Positions 36,530 to 46,509 of a stretch of 64,000 nt of DNA are shown here, in pieces; positions within the stretch are counted from its first letter, which is position 1, and every line of letters begins with the position of its first letter. The DNA lies in the NCBI GenBank assembly GCA_000972765.1, contig CP011265.1, forward strand, positions 2,341,501 through 2,405,500, given 5' to 3'. This DNA is from Verrucomicrobia bacterium IMCC26134 (GTDB taxonomy: Bacteria > Verrucomicrobiota > Verrucomicrobiia > Opitutales > Opitutaceae). The notes beneath the pieces were generated by a model. That model saw only the letters and a program-made list of their open reading frames with translations, did no database searches and had not been told where the DNA came from. A program made the translations under genes and the position numbers.

Positions 36530-37627
36530 TCAGTGGGTTGCGACCGGCACGGATTCGACGCGCACGGGCGCATCCCCGAAACGCTTGCCCAGCCCAAGCA
36601 CCTCGGCGAACTCGAGGGTGCGAATCTCATCACTCAAAGGCTCGAACCCGGCGGCTTTGCGGGCGGAGTTGATGCGCTCTTCCATCAAGGCATCCATGCG
36701 CACCGGATCGCTGCCGAGCCAGAGACGGGGTTCACCCCGGGTGTAGAGCGAATTGTAGGCGGGTCCGCCCACGAACTGCCATTTCTCGAGACTGGCGAGG
36801 GTAAAGGCCCAGGTCTGTCGCAGTTCGGGTATCGCTGCCATCTCGGCCACCGCGGCTGGAGCGCTGCGGTTGGACCGGAAAAAACGGGAGGTGTTCGAGG
36901 CGTTCCAAAGGGTGGCGTTGACCAAGGCCCCGTTAACACCCAGTGCCTCGTGGTCGGTGTAAACCGGCAGGTTGATCCAGAAATCGGCATCGAGAAACAA
37001 AGGCGTCGCGAGGAAACTTTTACGGTCGGCGTCGTGGTCAACGACTTTGCCGAGCCCGTCGAGCTCGGCGTCACCCCGCGCCACAAAATTGGCATCCTGA
37101 CGACCGGATAAAATCGGATCAAAACGCGACGGCAAGGGGCTGTCATAATACCAAACCGCATCATAAAAACGACCGGACTCGAGCACGAAAAAGGGGTGCC
37201 CCTCAAAGGGCGCCGGTATCCGGGGATCAGTCGGAAGGTAGCCCGTGAGGCGCAGGCGAAACTGATTTAGACCCACGAGGAAAATATTTTCGCGGACGTA
37301 GCCGCGCCGCACCAAAGCCTCGATCACCGCATGCACCAAAGGCTGGGGGGTGGCCATGCCGGGGCCGGAGTCGGCGTAGAGCTTGAGCCCAACCTTGGCT
37401 TTTTCACCAGGGATCAGGCGGCGGCCCACCTGCTGTTCAAAGGCCCGGAAAAGCGCCTCGACCGCAGGCGCGTAATCGGCGGTCGCCAACGAGGTGCCCG
37501 GCGCGGGCGCGGGCAACATCGCCTCCCACAAGCCCGGCGCCGGCCCCGAGGCCGCGCTGACGCCGGTTACGGAAGCCATAACGGACAGCAGGATTGCGAA
37601 AGATAACAGAAAAACACGGAGCAACAT
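36530..37627 (-). CDS. Secreted DUF362-like protein without cysteines
   Basis: About 365 residues from the ATG at 37627, chosen because it opens a signal peptide (MLLRVFLLSFAILLSVMA... to about residue 26); the frame is open for 61 more codons that look non-coding. The body resembles DUF362: GPGMATPQPLVHAVIEALVR, then DFWINLPVYTDHEALGVNGA with LVNATLWNASN. Many DUF362 proteins carry ferredoxin-type cysteine clusters, but this one has no cysteine at all in the mature part. Function unknown; probably periplasmic. It is divergent from dnaG and lies 89 bases before nuoA. Confidence 0.7.
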   Translation of the reverse strand: MLLRVFLLSFAILLSVMASVTGVSAASGPAPGLWEAMLPAPAPGTSLATADYAPAVEALFRAFEQQVGRRLIPGEKAKVGLKLYADSGPGMATPQPLVHAVIEALVRRGYVRENIFLVGLNQFRLRLTGYLPTDPRIPAPFEGHPFFVLESGRFYDAVWYYDSPLPSRFDPILSGRQDANFVARGDAELDGLGKVVDHDADRKSFLATPLFLDADFWINLPVYTDHEALGVNGALVNATLWNASNTSRFFRSNRSAPAAVAEMAAIPELRQTWAFTLASLEKWQFVGGPAYNSLYTRGEPRLWLGSDPVRMDALMEERINSARKAAGFEPLSDEIRTLEFAEVLGLGKRFGDAPVRVESVPVATH

Positions 37628-37730
37628 AAAGGCAGAGCCCTTGACAGACCCTGAAGCCGACCGAAAGTGCAAATCCGCTTTCTCTTTTTTGTCGCCGCGC
37701 TTTTTGTCCCAACCACCCGTCTCCGCCCCC

Positions 37731-39692
37731 ATGCCGCGAATCAAAGACAGCAGCAAACAGGACCTTAAGCTGCGCATCAACATAGTCGATGTCATCGCGC
37801 GTGTTGCCACCCCCCGTCGCGCCGGCGGCAGTCGATTTAAGGCGCTCTGCCCCTTCCACCAGGAAAAGACCCCTTCCTTTCACTTCGACGCCGACAAAGG
37901 CTTTTACAAGTGTTTCGGCTGCGGCAAGTCGGGCGACATCTTCACCTTCGTGCAAGAGACCGAGGGACTCACCTTCAACGAGTCCATGGAAGCGCTCGCG
38001 CAACGCTTCGGCATCGCCCTCGAATACGAGGAGGGCGGAGGAGGTCCTTCACGCGAAGAGCGCTCGCTGCGTCAGGAGTTATTCGATCTCCATGAGGCCG
38101 CCACCGATCACCTTCACCAGACCTTCAAGGGCCCGGGCGCCCATGGAGAGTGGATGCGCAGCTATTGGATCGAGAAACGCCGCTTCACCATGGAACTCGC
38201 CGACGAGTTCAAGATCGGCCTCGCCGACCCCACCGGCAGCGGCCTCGGCGCCGCTTTGATGAAGAAAAAATTCTCCGAAGCCGCCATCCGCCAATGCGGC
38301 CTGTTTTACCTTTACGACGATGCCCTGCTCACGCTCGGTGCGCTGCGTCCGCGCTTTCGCGGCAGACTCATGATCCCCATCCGCGATCATCAGGGCCGCG
38401 TCACCGCCTTCACCGCACGCCAGACCGACCTCACGCCGAAGGACGACAACTCCTACGAGGCCAAATACGTCAACTCGCCCGAGACCCCCATCTTCAGCAA
38501 GAGCAATCTCCTCTTCAATCTGGACCGCGCCCGCAGCCACGTCGGCGAAGGCAAGCCCTTCGTCATGGTCGAGGGCCAGCTCGACGCCCTCCGCTGCTGG
38601 TCCGTCGGCCTGAAGACCGCGATCGCCCCCCAGGGCACCTCCATCACCGAGGGCCAGCTGATGCTGATGCGACGCTACCAAACGCAACTCGAGTGCTTCT
38701 TTGACAGCGACAGCGCCGGCCAAAAAGCCGCCCTCCGCCTGCTGCCCATCGCACTCAAAACCGGTATCGAGGTGCGCTTTTTGACGCTCGAGGGCGCCGG
38801 CAAGGTGGACCCCGATTTACTCTTCCTTGAAAAAGGCCTCGCCGGCTACGACGAGGTCAAGAAAGGCTCCTTCGGCGGCATGCAATTCATGCGCCGCTAC
38901 GTCCTGCCCGATACCCGCACCGCCACCGCTGAGCGCACCCAGCAAGCCGTCCGCGCCATTTACGAGGTCGTCGCCTCCGCTGAATCCGAACTCCTGCGCA
39001 AAACCCTGCTGGGTGAAATCGCCCCCGCCCTCGGTGCGCTGCAAATCACTCCCGACGTCTTCGAACGCGACTTCGCCCGTTTCCTTGCCAACGGCGGTCG
39101 CGCCGCCTCAGGCCCTTCGACCCAAAACTCCGTCAACAACACCTCGTCCGCTGCGTCCTCGTCGTCCGCCTCCTCGCGCCCCCCCTCCGACTCAGGCGAG
39201 TCGTTCGAAACCGCCTCAGGTGCCCCGTCCGCCCCCGCCGACGACGCCGACAGCCCCGAACACCACCTCCTGCTGCTCCTTCTCCACTTCGAGCCCTTGG
39301 GTAAACCCCTCGCCGCCGCCCTACCCCACGAATGGATCGACGCCCGGCGCCCCTCCGGCACACTTTTGAACCGCTTTCTCGCCGAGTTTGCCGAGGACCA
39401 GTGGCCCGGCCGCGACAATCTCGATCCCCTGCTCGAAACCGATGCCGAACGCGCTTTGGTGACATCCCTCCTTTTCGAGACCCCCAGCATCGAGGCCCCC
39501 TTCAAGGTGGCGGTCGAAGGTCTGACCCACCTGCGTCTTCGCGCCCTCACCCCCCGTATACGCCAGATAGACCTGGCCCTCGCCCAAGCCGGCACGGATA
39601 ACACCATTGACCCCGGCACGCTTCTTAAGGAACGCTCAGACCTCCAGCGCCTGCTGCGTTCCCCCCTTGCACTCGCCCCCGGCGCTGCGTAA
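37731..39692 (+). CDS. dnaG: DNA primase DnaG
   Basis: A 653-residue primase from the ATG at 37731 (MPRIKDSSKQDLKLRINIVD), where family similarity begins; the frame is open further upstream. The zinc domain has Cys40, His43, Cys61 and Cys64 in CPFHQEKTPSF and YKCFGCGKSGD. The TOPRIM core has VMVEGQLDALRCW and ECFFDSDSAGQKAA. A Ser/Pro-rich linker of about 45 residues (nucleotides 39100-39250) separates it from the C-terminal DnaB-binding region, which is longer and more variable than in E. coli. It makes RNA primers at the replication fork. Next to rpoD it forms a dnaG-rpoD pair as in the classical macromolecular synthesis operon, here without rpsU. Confidence 0.95.
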   Translation: MPRIKDSSKQDLKLRINIVDVIARVATPRRAGGSRFKALCPFHQEKTPSFHFDADKGFYKCFGCGKSGDIFTFVQETEGLTFNESMEALAQRFGIALEYEEGGGGPSREERSLRQELFDLHEAATDHLHQTFKGPGAHGEWMRSYWIEKRRFTMELADEFKIGLADPTGSGLGAALMKKKFSEAAIRQCGLFYLYDDALLTLGALRPRFRGRLMIPIRDHQGRVTAFTARQTDLTPKDDNSYEAKYVNSPETPIFSKSNLLFNLDRARSHVGEGKPFVMVEGQLDALRCWSVGLKTAIAPQGTSITEGQLMLMRRYQTQLECFFDSDSAGQKAALRLLPIALKTGIEVRFLTLEGAGKVDPDLLFLEKGLAGYDEVKKGSFGGMQFMRRYVLPDTRTATAERTQQAVRAIYEVVASAESELLRKTLLGEIAPALGALQITPDVFERDFARFLANGGRAASGPSTQNSVNNTSSAASSSSASSRPPSDSGESFETASGAPSAPADDADSPEHHLLLLLLHFEPLGKPLAAALPHEWIDARRPSGTLLNRFLAEFAEDQWPGRDNLDPLLETDAERALVTSLLFETPSIEAPFKVAVEGLTHLRLRALTPRIRQIDLALAQAGTDNTIDPGTLLKERSDLQRLLRSPLALAPGAA

Positions 39693-39722
39693 GGTCCTTC
39701 TTTTTCGTCCTTTTCCCACTCC

Positions 39723-41528
39723 ATGCCGCGCAAAGCCAAATCAGCCGCCTCCTCCCCCCACTCCGAAGCCGTCGAAGCCGTCATCGGCAGGTCGCACGCA
39801 CCCGACGCCGGTTCCGGCACCGAGGTCACAGCCGACAATCTCCCCCCGGGCGGAATAAACGACAAGATCCGCGCCCTCATCCGCCAGTCCAAGGAGCAGG
39901 GTTACCTGACCTTCGACGACATCAACGAGGCCCTGCCTGAGTCCGTCGAGAATCAGGATGAAATCGATAACGTTCTCTCGATTCTCCAAAATCTCGAAAT
40001 CGAGATTCTCGAGCCCGAGCAGGTCGAGGAGTTCAAGGCCCGCCAGGTCAAGGAAGAGGAGGACGAGACCCGCACCTCCCAAAACGACATCCTCGACGAC
40101 CCCGTCCGCATGTATCTCAAGCAGATGGGCCAGGTCCCGCTGCTGACCCGCGAGCAGGAAGTCGAGATCTCCAAGCGCATCGAAACCGCCGAGCTCAAGG
40201 CCCAGGAAGCCCTCTTCGAAGCCGCCATCATCGGCAAATACATCGGAGGACTGGGCGCCAAGCTCATCGACCGTTCCGAACGCTTCGACCGCATCGTCAT
40301 CGACAAGAAAATCGAGAGTCGCGAAGCCTACTTCAAAAATCTCCCCAAACTCGTCGAGCTCGTGCAGAAAAACGAGGAATCCGTCGCCGACTCTTGGGAG
40401 GAATACCAAAAGGCCAAGAACGAAGCCGACCGCAAAAAGATCCTCGCCAAGCACGCCAAGCGCGAGTCCACCCTCCGCAGCAACTTCGGCAAATTCTTCT
40501 TCAAAATCAAAGTCTACGAGGAGTGGCTGGAGCAGATCAACCCGGTCCTCAGCGAGATCGAGGCCCTCAACGCCCAGCTAGAGCGCGCCAAGCATCCCAA
40601 GACCAAGAAGGACGCAGCCATCGACACCAAGGCCATCCACGCCCGCCTCAAGCAGATCGAGGCCGATCATCGCATCGCCCCAACCCGTTACGTCGAGGTC
40701 GTCCGCCAGACCAATGTCCACATCCGCGAGGCCCACCAGGCCAAGACCGAGATGGTCGAGGCCAATCTTCGCCTCGTGATTTCCATCGCCAAGAAATACA
40801 CCAACCGCGGCCTCTCCTTCCTCGACCTCATTCAGGAGGGCAACATGGGCCTGATGAAGGCCGTGGAGAAATTCGAATACCGCCGCGGCTACAAGTTCTC
40901 CACCTACGCCACTTGGTGGATCCGGCAGGCCATCACCCGCTCCATCGCCGACCAGGCGCGCACCATCCGCATCCCGGTCCACATGATCGAGACCTTGAAC
41001 AAGGTCATGCAGGTGCAGAAGCAGCTCCTCCAGGAATACGGCCACGAGCCCTCCCCCGAAGAGGTCGCCGACGAGATGAACCTTCCCGTCGAGCGCGTGC
41101 AGCAGATCATGAAGATGGCTCAACAGCCCATCTCCCTCCAGTCACCCGTCGGCGACGGCGACGACACCTCCTTCGGCGACTTCATCGAGGACAAGTCAGC
41201 CGAAAACCCCTACGACATGACCGCCTACGCGCTCCTCCGCGAAAAAATCGTGGACGTCCTCGACTCCCTCACCGAGCGCGAACAACGCGTGCTCAAGCTC
41301 CGCTTCGGTCTCACCGACGGCTACAGCCGCACCCTCGAAGAGGTGGGCAAGCAGTTCAAGGTCACCCGCGAGCGCATCCGTCAGATCGAAGCCAAGGCCC
41401 TGCGCAAGATGCGACACCCGACGCGCCTGCGCCAGCTCACCGGCTTCTTCGACGCCGAGCAGCCCGACAACGCGCAAAACCTCATCAAGCAAGTCCAGGC
41501 CAACAAGCCCGTCTTCCCCAAGATGTAG
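39723..41528 (+). CDS. rpoD: Primary RNA polymerase sigma factor RpoD
   Basis: A 601-residue group 1 sigma factor. Region 1.1 ([20 protein letters not shown]), region 1.2 ([20 protein letters not shown]), a non-conserved insertion of about 200 residues, region 2 ([38 protein letters not shown]), region 3 and region 4 ([20 protein letters not shown]) are all present, with FFD near the end as in true RpoD. It is 30 bases after dnaG on the same strand and is followed by a clear terminator. The start MPRKAKSAA has a basic Ala/Ser-rich lead before region 1.1. Confidence 0.97.
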   Translation: MPRKAKSAASSPHSEAVEAVIGRSHAPDAGSGTEVTADNLPPGGINDKIRALIRQSKEQGYLTFDDINEALPESVENQDEIDNVLSILQNLEIEILEPEQVEEFKARQVKEEEDETRTSQNDILDDPVRMYLKQMGQVPLLTREQEVEISKRIETAELKAQEALFEAAIIGKYIGGLGAKLIDRSERFDRIVIDKKIESREAYFKNLPKLVELVQKNEESVADSWEEYQKAKNEADRKKILAKHAKRESTLRSNFGKFFFKIKVYEEWLEQINPVLSEIEALNAQLERAKHPKTKKDAAIDTKAIHARLKQIEADHRIAPTRYVEVVRQTNVHIREAHQAKTEMVEANLRLVISIAKKYTNRGLSFLDLIQEGNMGLMKAVEKFEYRRGYKFSTYATWWIRQAITRSIADQARTIRIPVHMIETLNKVMQVQKQLLQEYGHEPSPEEVADEMNLPVERVQQIMKMAQQPISLQSPVGDGDDTSFGDFIEDKSAENPYDMTAYALLREKIVDVLDSLTEREQRVLKLRFGLTDGYSRTLEEVGKQFKVTRERIRQIEAKALRKMRHPTRLRQLTGFFDAEQPDNAQNLIKQVQANKPVFPKM

Positions 41529-41610
41529 TCGCCGCCCGCCACGGTCGCCCGCCTTTATTCCAAAAGGCAGGGCCGGACCGCTGGGGCCGCGAATGCCCAA
41601 CCAGCCTTAG

Positions 41611-41637
41611 GCGCGACTCACCCTCGCGCTTTTTTTT
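41611..41637 (+). terminator. Rho-independent terminator after rpoD
   Basis: GCGCGA, loop CTCACCC, TCGCGC and then eight T. It lies 82 bases after the rpoD stop and only 13 bases before the ATG of the next plus-strand gene, so it ends dnaG-rpoD transcription and also sits in the leader of that gene. Confidence 0.8.
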
Positions 41638-41650
41638 CGCCTCCGTCCCC

Positions 41651-42040
41651 ATGCATCCCCTGCCCCGCCACACCTTGGTCGTCCTGTTGCTCTGCATCGG
41701 CTTGACCGGTTGCCGCACAGGCGGAAAAACCCGCTCCACCGCTTTTCCCGAAGGCACGCAACCGGTCGCTGAACTCATCGCACCACTCCAGCCAGAGCTG
41801 GGTCGCATCCTCAGCCTCCAACCCGATAACCGCACCGCCCTGGTCGAGTTTGTGCCTCAATTCCGCCCCTCCTCTTCACTGGCCGGACAAAGCCTCCTCG
41901 CCCGCAACCTCGATACCCTCGCGGAAACCGCCCGCCTCGTCGCCTCCCCGCATCAACGCGGCCGCATTCTTGGCGTCTACGTCATCTCCGGATCGCCTTC
42001 GCCAGGCGACGAAGTCGTCATCGTCCCGACCGCCCCCTGA
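41651..42040 (+). CDS. Small lipoprotein of unknown function
   Basis: A 129-residue protein from the ATG at 41651. The signal peptide MHPLPRHTLVVLLLCIGLTGC ends in a lipobox, LTGC with Cys21 as the lipid-bearing residue, so it should be membrane anchored outside the cytoplasm. The mature part is short and unfamiliar (LQPDNRTALVEFV, GRILGVYVISGSPSPGDEVV), perhaps a single small beta-barrel domain. It begins 13 bases after the rpoD terminator, which leaves no room for a separate promoter after the terminator; expression may depend on read-through. It converges with the heparinase-like gene. Confidence 0.75.
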   Translation: MHPLPRHTLVVLLLCIGLTGCRTGGKTRSTAFPEGTQPVAELIAPLQPELGRILSLQPDNRTALVEFVPQFRPSSSLAGQSLLARNLDTLAETARLVASPHQRGRILGVYVISGSPSPGDEVVIVPTAP

Positions 42041-42094
42041 CCGGGCGCATCGTTCAACCCACCTTCACCCGGTTGGAGTCCAGGGGGCTCGTCA

Positions 42095-43927
42095 CTATGA
42101 TTTGCTCGCGAGATCGACTTGTAAAACCACCTGGCCGGAGGCCGGCGCGATGGTTTCAATCACGAGCAGTCGGTAGCCCGCGGCAGGCTCGTCAAAATCG
42201 GCATTTCCTTGCGCCGATGCGATTGAGAGCGTGCAAGCGGCGGGAGTCGTAACCAGGATGCCGAGAGCCCGATCTTTTTCGCGCAGCGTGGCGGTCTTGT
42301 CCCCCAAGGAAATCTCGGCGCGAGTGACGAGTGTCCATCGCAGTTTTGCCCCGGGGCGCAATCCCTCACAGGTATCGGTCACGGAGAAACCGAGCGCATC
42401 AGGGTGCGTCTCGAAGCGACGGGTGGCCCGGGTGACGGCGGGAGCAAGCACCGCCGTGAGGTCGGCGGTGACACCGGCGGAAGGCGGCGGTGAAAAGTTC
42501 GAAAGTGTGACCATGCCTCTCGGATCATGGACAGCACCGTCGACGGAGAGCGTGTTGTGGGCCAGATTCGTGTAACGAAAGATCCGCCAGCGGTCGCCAC
42601 CCGGCTTGGCATCCCAGAGATTGATTCCACGTTGCTCGAGCGTGTTGTAGTTTTGCATGCCCAGGTCATAGGCCCAGCGCACGCCATCGAGCTCGAGGAC
42701 GAAACTGCCGCCGTCCATGTGTGCGTGGTTGCCTGCCGGGGAGCCTCCCTTGAGTGCGAGATAAAAAGATCCACGCGTGGCATCGGGCCCGCGAAAGACA
42801 GCGAGCGGCACCGCACCTTCTCCGTGCCACACACTCCACTCGGGACGAGCGATGGAATGGGGAGGTTGCCAATTCAATAGCGCGAAGAGATGGGCGGGGA
42901 TGAGGGTCGCAGGGTCTTTGGGCGGAGCAAACGGGAGGTAGCTCGGAGCTTGTCCGGCGAGCAGCTCCGGGGCCTTCAAGCGGGCGGCGAACCAGAAAAG
43001 CAAGGGATCGGATTCGCCCGAGCGTCCGCCGTCGGCAAAGTTAAAGGGCGTGCCCGAAGGTGCGACCAGCAAGGACTGAACCCGGGCGCCTGCGAGAAAG
43101 TCATCGAGCGGTGGCATCAGCGATTCCGAACCGAGCGCGCTTTGCAGGGCGGCGAGCGTGAAGACGGTGTAGCTCGTGCCGTAGCGCCAGTAAGAAGGCC
43201 CCTCGGGGTAAATGCCATCGGGCGAATAGGCGGCGAGTCCATGCCGTGCACAAGTGCGCAAGAGCTCGAGTGCATCGCGAGCAAGGGCGGGTTCGTCTTC
43301 CGCGACAGCAAGTGCGCCCAGGGTGAGCCCGCCGAGACAGATTTGGTTCCAATTCATTTCCCGGGTGTGCCACCAATTGGTTTTGGCGGCGGGATCGAGC
43401 GCCGGCCGGATACCCTTGTCGATAATGGCGGCACGGAGTTTGGCGCGACTATCGGGCGAAAGATCGGCATAGAGCCAATCGTAACCAAGGGAGACGGCGG
43501 CAGTCATCTCGGCGACATCGAGGAAGTGCCCGGGGTGCCAGTCGGAAAACGCCGAGGCGGCGAGCAGGTTGCGCTCGGCAGTCTCCAGAAAAATGCGCTC
43601 TCCGGTGGTATGATAAGCGAGGGAAAACCAGATGGAATCGGCGAGCACGCGGCGGGAAACGCCTAGCAGACGGCGTCCTTCAAGAATGCGGGCGGGGGGA
43701 GCCGCATCGAGTCGCGCGCGGGCGGCGGCAATCCCAGCCTCCAGCAAAGGAAGGTAGGCGACATCGATGGAGTCTCGATCCCGCAAGTGCGCCCAGGTGG
43801 AGGCTTGGACCAGCAAACGCGGATGGCCTGGGCGCAAAGTTACCAGCGGATCGACGGATGGTGCGACCTCCGCGGAGAATGAAATCGTTGAAGCAAGTAG
43901 AAGCAGACCGAGGTAACGAGGCAGCAT
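42095..43927 (-). CDS. Heparinase II/III-like polysaccharide lyase, secreted
   Basis: About 610 residues from the ATG at 43927, which opens a signal peptide (MLPRYLGLLLLASTISFSA); the frame extends 58 codons further back into sequence that overlaps the PL1 gene. The N-terminal alpha/alpha toroid has LGYDWLYADLSPDSRA and NWNQICLGGLTLGALAV; the C-terminal beta-sandwich has GNHAHMDGGSFVLELDGVRW, close to the NHxxxDxGSF motif of heparinase II/III-type lyases (PL12, PL15, PL17, PL21). It likely degrades a uronic-acid polymer or oligomer; behind a pectate lyase gene, pectic oligomers are a reasonable guess. The exact PL family is not clear. Confidence 0.8.
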   Translation of the reverse strand: MLPRYLGLLLLASTISFSAEVAPSVDPLVTLRPGHPRLLVQASTWAHLRDRDSIDVAYLPLLEAGIAAARARLDAAPPARILEGRRLLGVSRRVLADSIWFSLAYHTTGERIFLETAERNLLAASAFSDWHPGHFLDVAEMTAAVSLGYDWLYADLSPDSRAKLRAAIIDKGIRPALDPAAKTNWWHTREMNWNQICLGGLTLGALAVAEDEPALARDALELLRTCARHGLAAYSPDGIYPEGPSYWRYGTSYTVFTLAALQSALGSESLMPPLDDFLAGARVQSLLVAPSGTPFNFADGGRSGESDPLLFWFAARLKAPELLAGQAPSYLPFAPPKDPATLIPAHLFALLNWQPPHSIARPEWSVWHGEGAVPLAVFRGPDATRGSFYLALKGGSPAGNHAHMDGGSFVLELDGVRWAYDLGMQNYNTLEQRGINLWDAKPGGDRWRIFRYTNLAHNTLSVDGAVHDPRGMVTLSNFSPPPSAGVTADLTAVLAPAVTRATRRFETHPDALGFSVTDTCEGLRPGAKLRWTLVTRAEISLGDKTATLREKDRALGILVTTPAACTLSIASAQGNADFDEPAAGYRLLVIETIAPASGQVVLQVDLASKS

Positions 43928-43974
43928 GGGAGAGGTTGAACAGGTTACGGCCGAGATTGGGATAAGCGAAGAAA

Positions 43975-45210
43975 TCAAAAGCGAAACCCGGTGGCGAGAT
44001 ACTCGACTCGGCCAGCGCCAGCCCATCGTTTGACGAGTTCGGTCGTCGCGTCCACCGGACCAGCGCCATATGCATAGGGAAGAGCGTTGAGGTTTTCCCA
44101 TTTCAGAACAGCGGGAGCATTGAATTTAAGACCGCCGCGTTCGACGTTGGATTTGAAATTATTCGCCTGCTCCATGCTTTCACTTTCCTTTACAGCTCTG
44201 GACGCTGTGCGAGGGGTTTCGTTGAGGCTGGATACTATGCAAAGAGTGCCGCCCTTTTCTTTGGCCAACGAGTCTTTGGCGTGGGAGAACGACGTGGCGC
44301 ATTTCACGTCACGATACACATTATGCTCCACCAGAGTCACCGCACTCATCACTGAAATCGTGGCATACTGAGCACCCTCGATGAGGTTGTTAAAACTGTG
44401 GATATTACCGAAGCGCGCGCGTGGAGCACGGTCCTCGATGTTTTGATACCAATTGTGATGCAGCGTCACGTTCAGGTAACCACGATCGAGCTTGGCGCCT
44501 CCGGCCCCCGAGGAATGACCGATGAGAGTGACCTTTTTTTGCGGGCCCCGCTCATCACCGGAAAACTTGCACCATGAAACCGTGACGCAGTCCGAACCAT
44601 GCACGATGTCGAGCGCTCCATCATAGACCTTGCCGAAGTCGCAATGATCTACCCACACGTGATGAGCACGCATTTCATCTTTGTCCGTGATCCGGACGTA
44701 ATCCCAACCCAGCGCGTCATACTTCTCCGTGGGATCAAACTCCCATAGATCGCGAAACTTGAGATTGGCTATGATGACATTGCAGGAGCCATGAAGCTCA
44801 AGGGTGCCCCTCCGGATGGTAGCCCCGCTGGTCGAATAGATCGTGGTGTGGGACTGCACCCGCACAATCCCGACGTTTTTACCGGTCGAATTGCCGGTCA
44901 CGTTTTTCAATTCCCCGAGATCCAGATCGTTGGCGACCAGCACCACGCGCGGCGTTTGCCCCCGCACGCGTTTATCTTTGATGTCCAGCCGCTCGCAGGC
45001 CGTCTGAAACTCTTTCGCGGTCCGAACGGAAACGGGTGCCAGATCGCCACCGCCCGTGGTCCCGTTCTGCCCATAGGCTGCAAGCGTGGAGAAACCAGTC
45101 TGCGAGAACGGCTGAGGCGAAACGGGCGCAACCTGTGCGTCGGCTATCGATAGGCACGCGACCACAAGTGCGAGCGAACGGACGATAAAGTTAAGAAATA
45201 AGTGATGCAT
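43975..45210 (-). CDS. Pectate lyase, PL1, secreted
   Basis: A 411-residue right-handed beta-helix lyase with a signal peptide (residues about 1-25, ending SIADA). PL1 hallmarks are NVIIANLKFRDLW, VWVDHCDFGKVYDGALDIVH (calcium-binding acidic residues), VTVSWCKFSGDE and the catalytic Arg region HHNWYQNIEDRAPRARFGNI. It cuts polygalacturonate outside the cytoplasm. It lies 47 bases before the heparinase-like gene and 103 bases after the broken GH28 gene on the same strand, forming a small pectin cluster. Confidence 0.93.
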   Translation of the reverse strand: MHHLFLNFIVRSLALVVACLSIADAQVAPVSPQPFSQTGFSTLAAYGQNGTTGGGDLAPVSVRTAKEFQTACERLDIKDKRVRGQTPRVVLVANDLDLGELKNVTGNSTGKNVGIVRVQSHTTIYSTSGATIRRGTLELHGSCNVIIANLKFRDLWEFDPTEKYDALGWDYVRITDKDEMRAHHVWVDHCDFGKVYDGALDIVHGSDCVTVSWCKFSGDERGPQKKVTLIGHSSGAGGAKLDRGYLNVTLHHNWYQNIEDRAPRARFGNIHSFNNLIEGAQYATISVMSAVTLVEHNVYRDVKCATSFSHAKDSLAKEKGGTLCIVSSLNETPRTASRAVKESESMEQANNFKSNVERGGLKFNAPAVLKWENLNALPYAYGAGPVDATTELVKRWAGAGRVEYLATGFRF

Positions 45211-45313
45211 GAGTAGTCCGAAGGTTATCGGGCGGGATTTGGCGAATAAGACGAAGGCGGGGGAGCCTGAATCGGATGCTAGAATTTAAAAAAAGAATCG
45301 GATGATCTCAATG

Positions 45314-46509
45314 TTAGTTCGGGATAGTTTGCGGTCCGAAGCCCGGGTGAATGAGCCGAACCACGCGCTCGAAGATAGGTGCTTCCGCATGTTTGATATC
45401 GAAATCCGACTCGGCGGTCAGTTCGACGTCCCGAAAGGCGATGCGCTGGATCGGGCTTTCCGCAATTCCGTGGACCTGACCGGCTTCGCGGGCGTTGTGG
45501 ACGGTGATGTGCTCGAAGGTAATGTCGCGAAGCACCGGAATTTTAGTCGGATCGCCTTTGAAGTTCGGGCGGTTTTATTGGCGTAGTCGAGGCGGAGCAC
45601 GAAGGCCTTTTCCACGTTGCGCATTCTGATGTTTTCGTAGCGCACGTCCTCAACAATGCCTCCGGCACCGCGAATCGATTTAATGCGAAGTCCGATGTCC
45701 GTGCCATCAAAGGTGCAATTCCGCACCAGCATGTGATGCACGCCAACGGTGGTTTCCGAACCAATCGAGATGCCGTGGCCGTGACCGATGGGGTTGTCCT
45801 CGATCAGAATATTGGTGCCGCCGGATTTCATGACGATGTCGTCGTCACCGGTGTCGATATCGCAGTGATGAATCCAGAAATTGCGACCCGGACCGGGATC
45901 GATATCGTCGGTATTCGGAGCAGACCCGTCCCAGGGCGAGCGCAACATTACCCGTTCGACAGTGATATCGTCAATGCTCCGTGGCACAAAGTGAAACATC
46001 GAAGAGTTGGTGAGCGTGACATCGGCCACGCGAAGACGCAGGCAGGTGTCGATGACAATGAGATGAGGCCGGCGAAAGGTGATGCGGGCCGGTTTCCCGT
46101 CCTTAAGGGCATTTCGCGAAGCCCGTTCCGACCACAACCACCATTGCTCGCCGCTGCCGTCGATCACACCCGGCCGGTGATCGCGAGATCATGCAGATCG
46201 AGTCCGGAAATAATCGGATCAGGCACCCGGTAGACGGCGTCGGCTTCAGCCTGGGTTTTGAACTGCGCGGGATCCGGCAGTTCGAGCGCCTCGAAAGTTT
46301 CTGGCTCCTTGATCACGGCACCTTCGCTCAGATGAAGATCGAGGTTTAAGCAAAGTTTGAAGGAACCGGTGATGAAGACACCGCTCGGCACGGTGAATGT
46401 GCCGCCGCCGGCTTGACTGACCGCGTCGATGCCCGGTTAAAAGCGGCGGTATTGAGGGTGTCGCCGTCGCCCACCGCACCGAAGTCCGCGAGGGTGAATC
46501 CACTCTCAC
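45314..46509 (-). pseudogene. GH28 polygalacturonase, broken by several single-base frameshifts
   Basis: Conceptual translation across frames gives a full GH28 right-handed helix: FTLADFGAVGDGDTLNTAAF near the start, GTFTVPSGVFITGSF, then GSGEQWW, NTDDIDPGPGRN, CDIDTGDDDIVMKSG, the catalytic His in GHGHGISIGSET, and RIKS. The frame shifts by one missing base near 46432 (between NRA and IDAV), near 46168 (between TGR and VIDG) and near 45575 (within an A run after DYAN). The first frame has no start codon after its upstream stop; a GTG at 46509 would need one more inserted base. All events look like single-base losses. The gene starts at the end of the copper ATPase gene. Confidence 0.85.

Noticed and set aside
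37641-37673. TTGACA upstream of dnaG as a -35 box
   Set aside because: The hexamer is perfect but no acceptable -10 box occurs at 16-18 bases; promoter consensus for this lineage is uncertain, so it is not called.
40394-41650. Plus-strand frame running into the lipoprotein gene from inside rpoD
   Set aside because: The first 419 codons are an Arg/Pro-rich out-of-frame reading of rpoD; only the part from ATG 41651 with a lipobox is supported.
42041-42094. Small inverted repeat CAACC/GGTTG between convergent genes as terminator
   Set aside because: Only 5 bp of stem with no T run; too weak to support.
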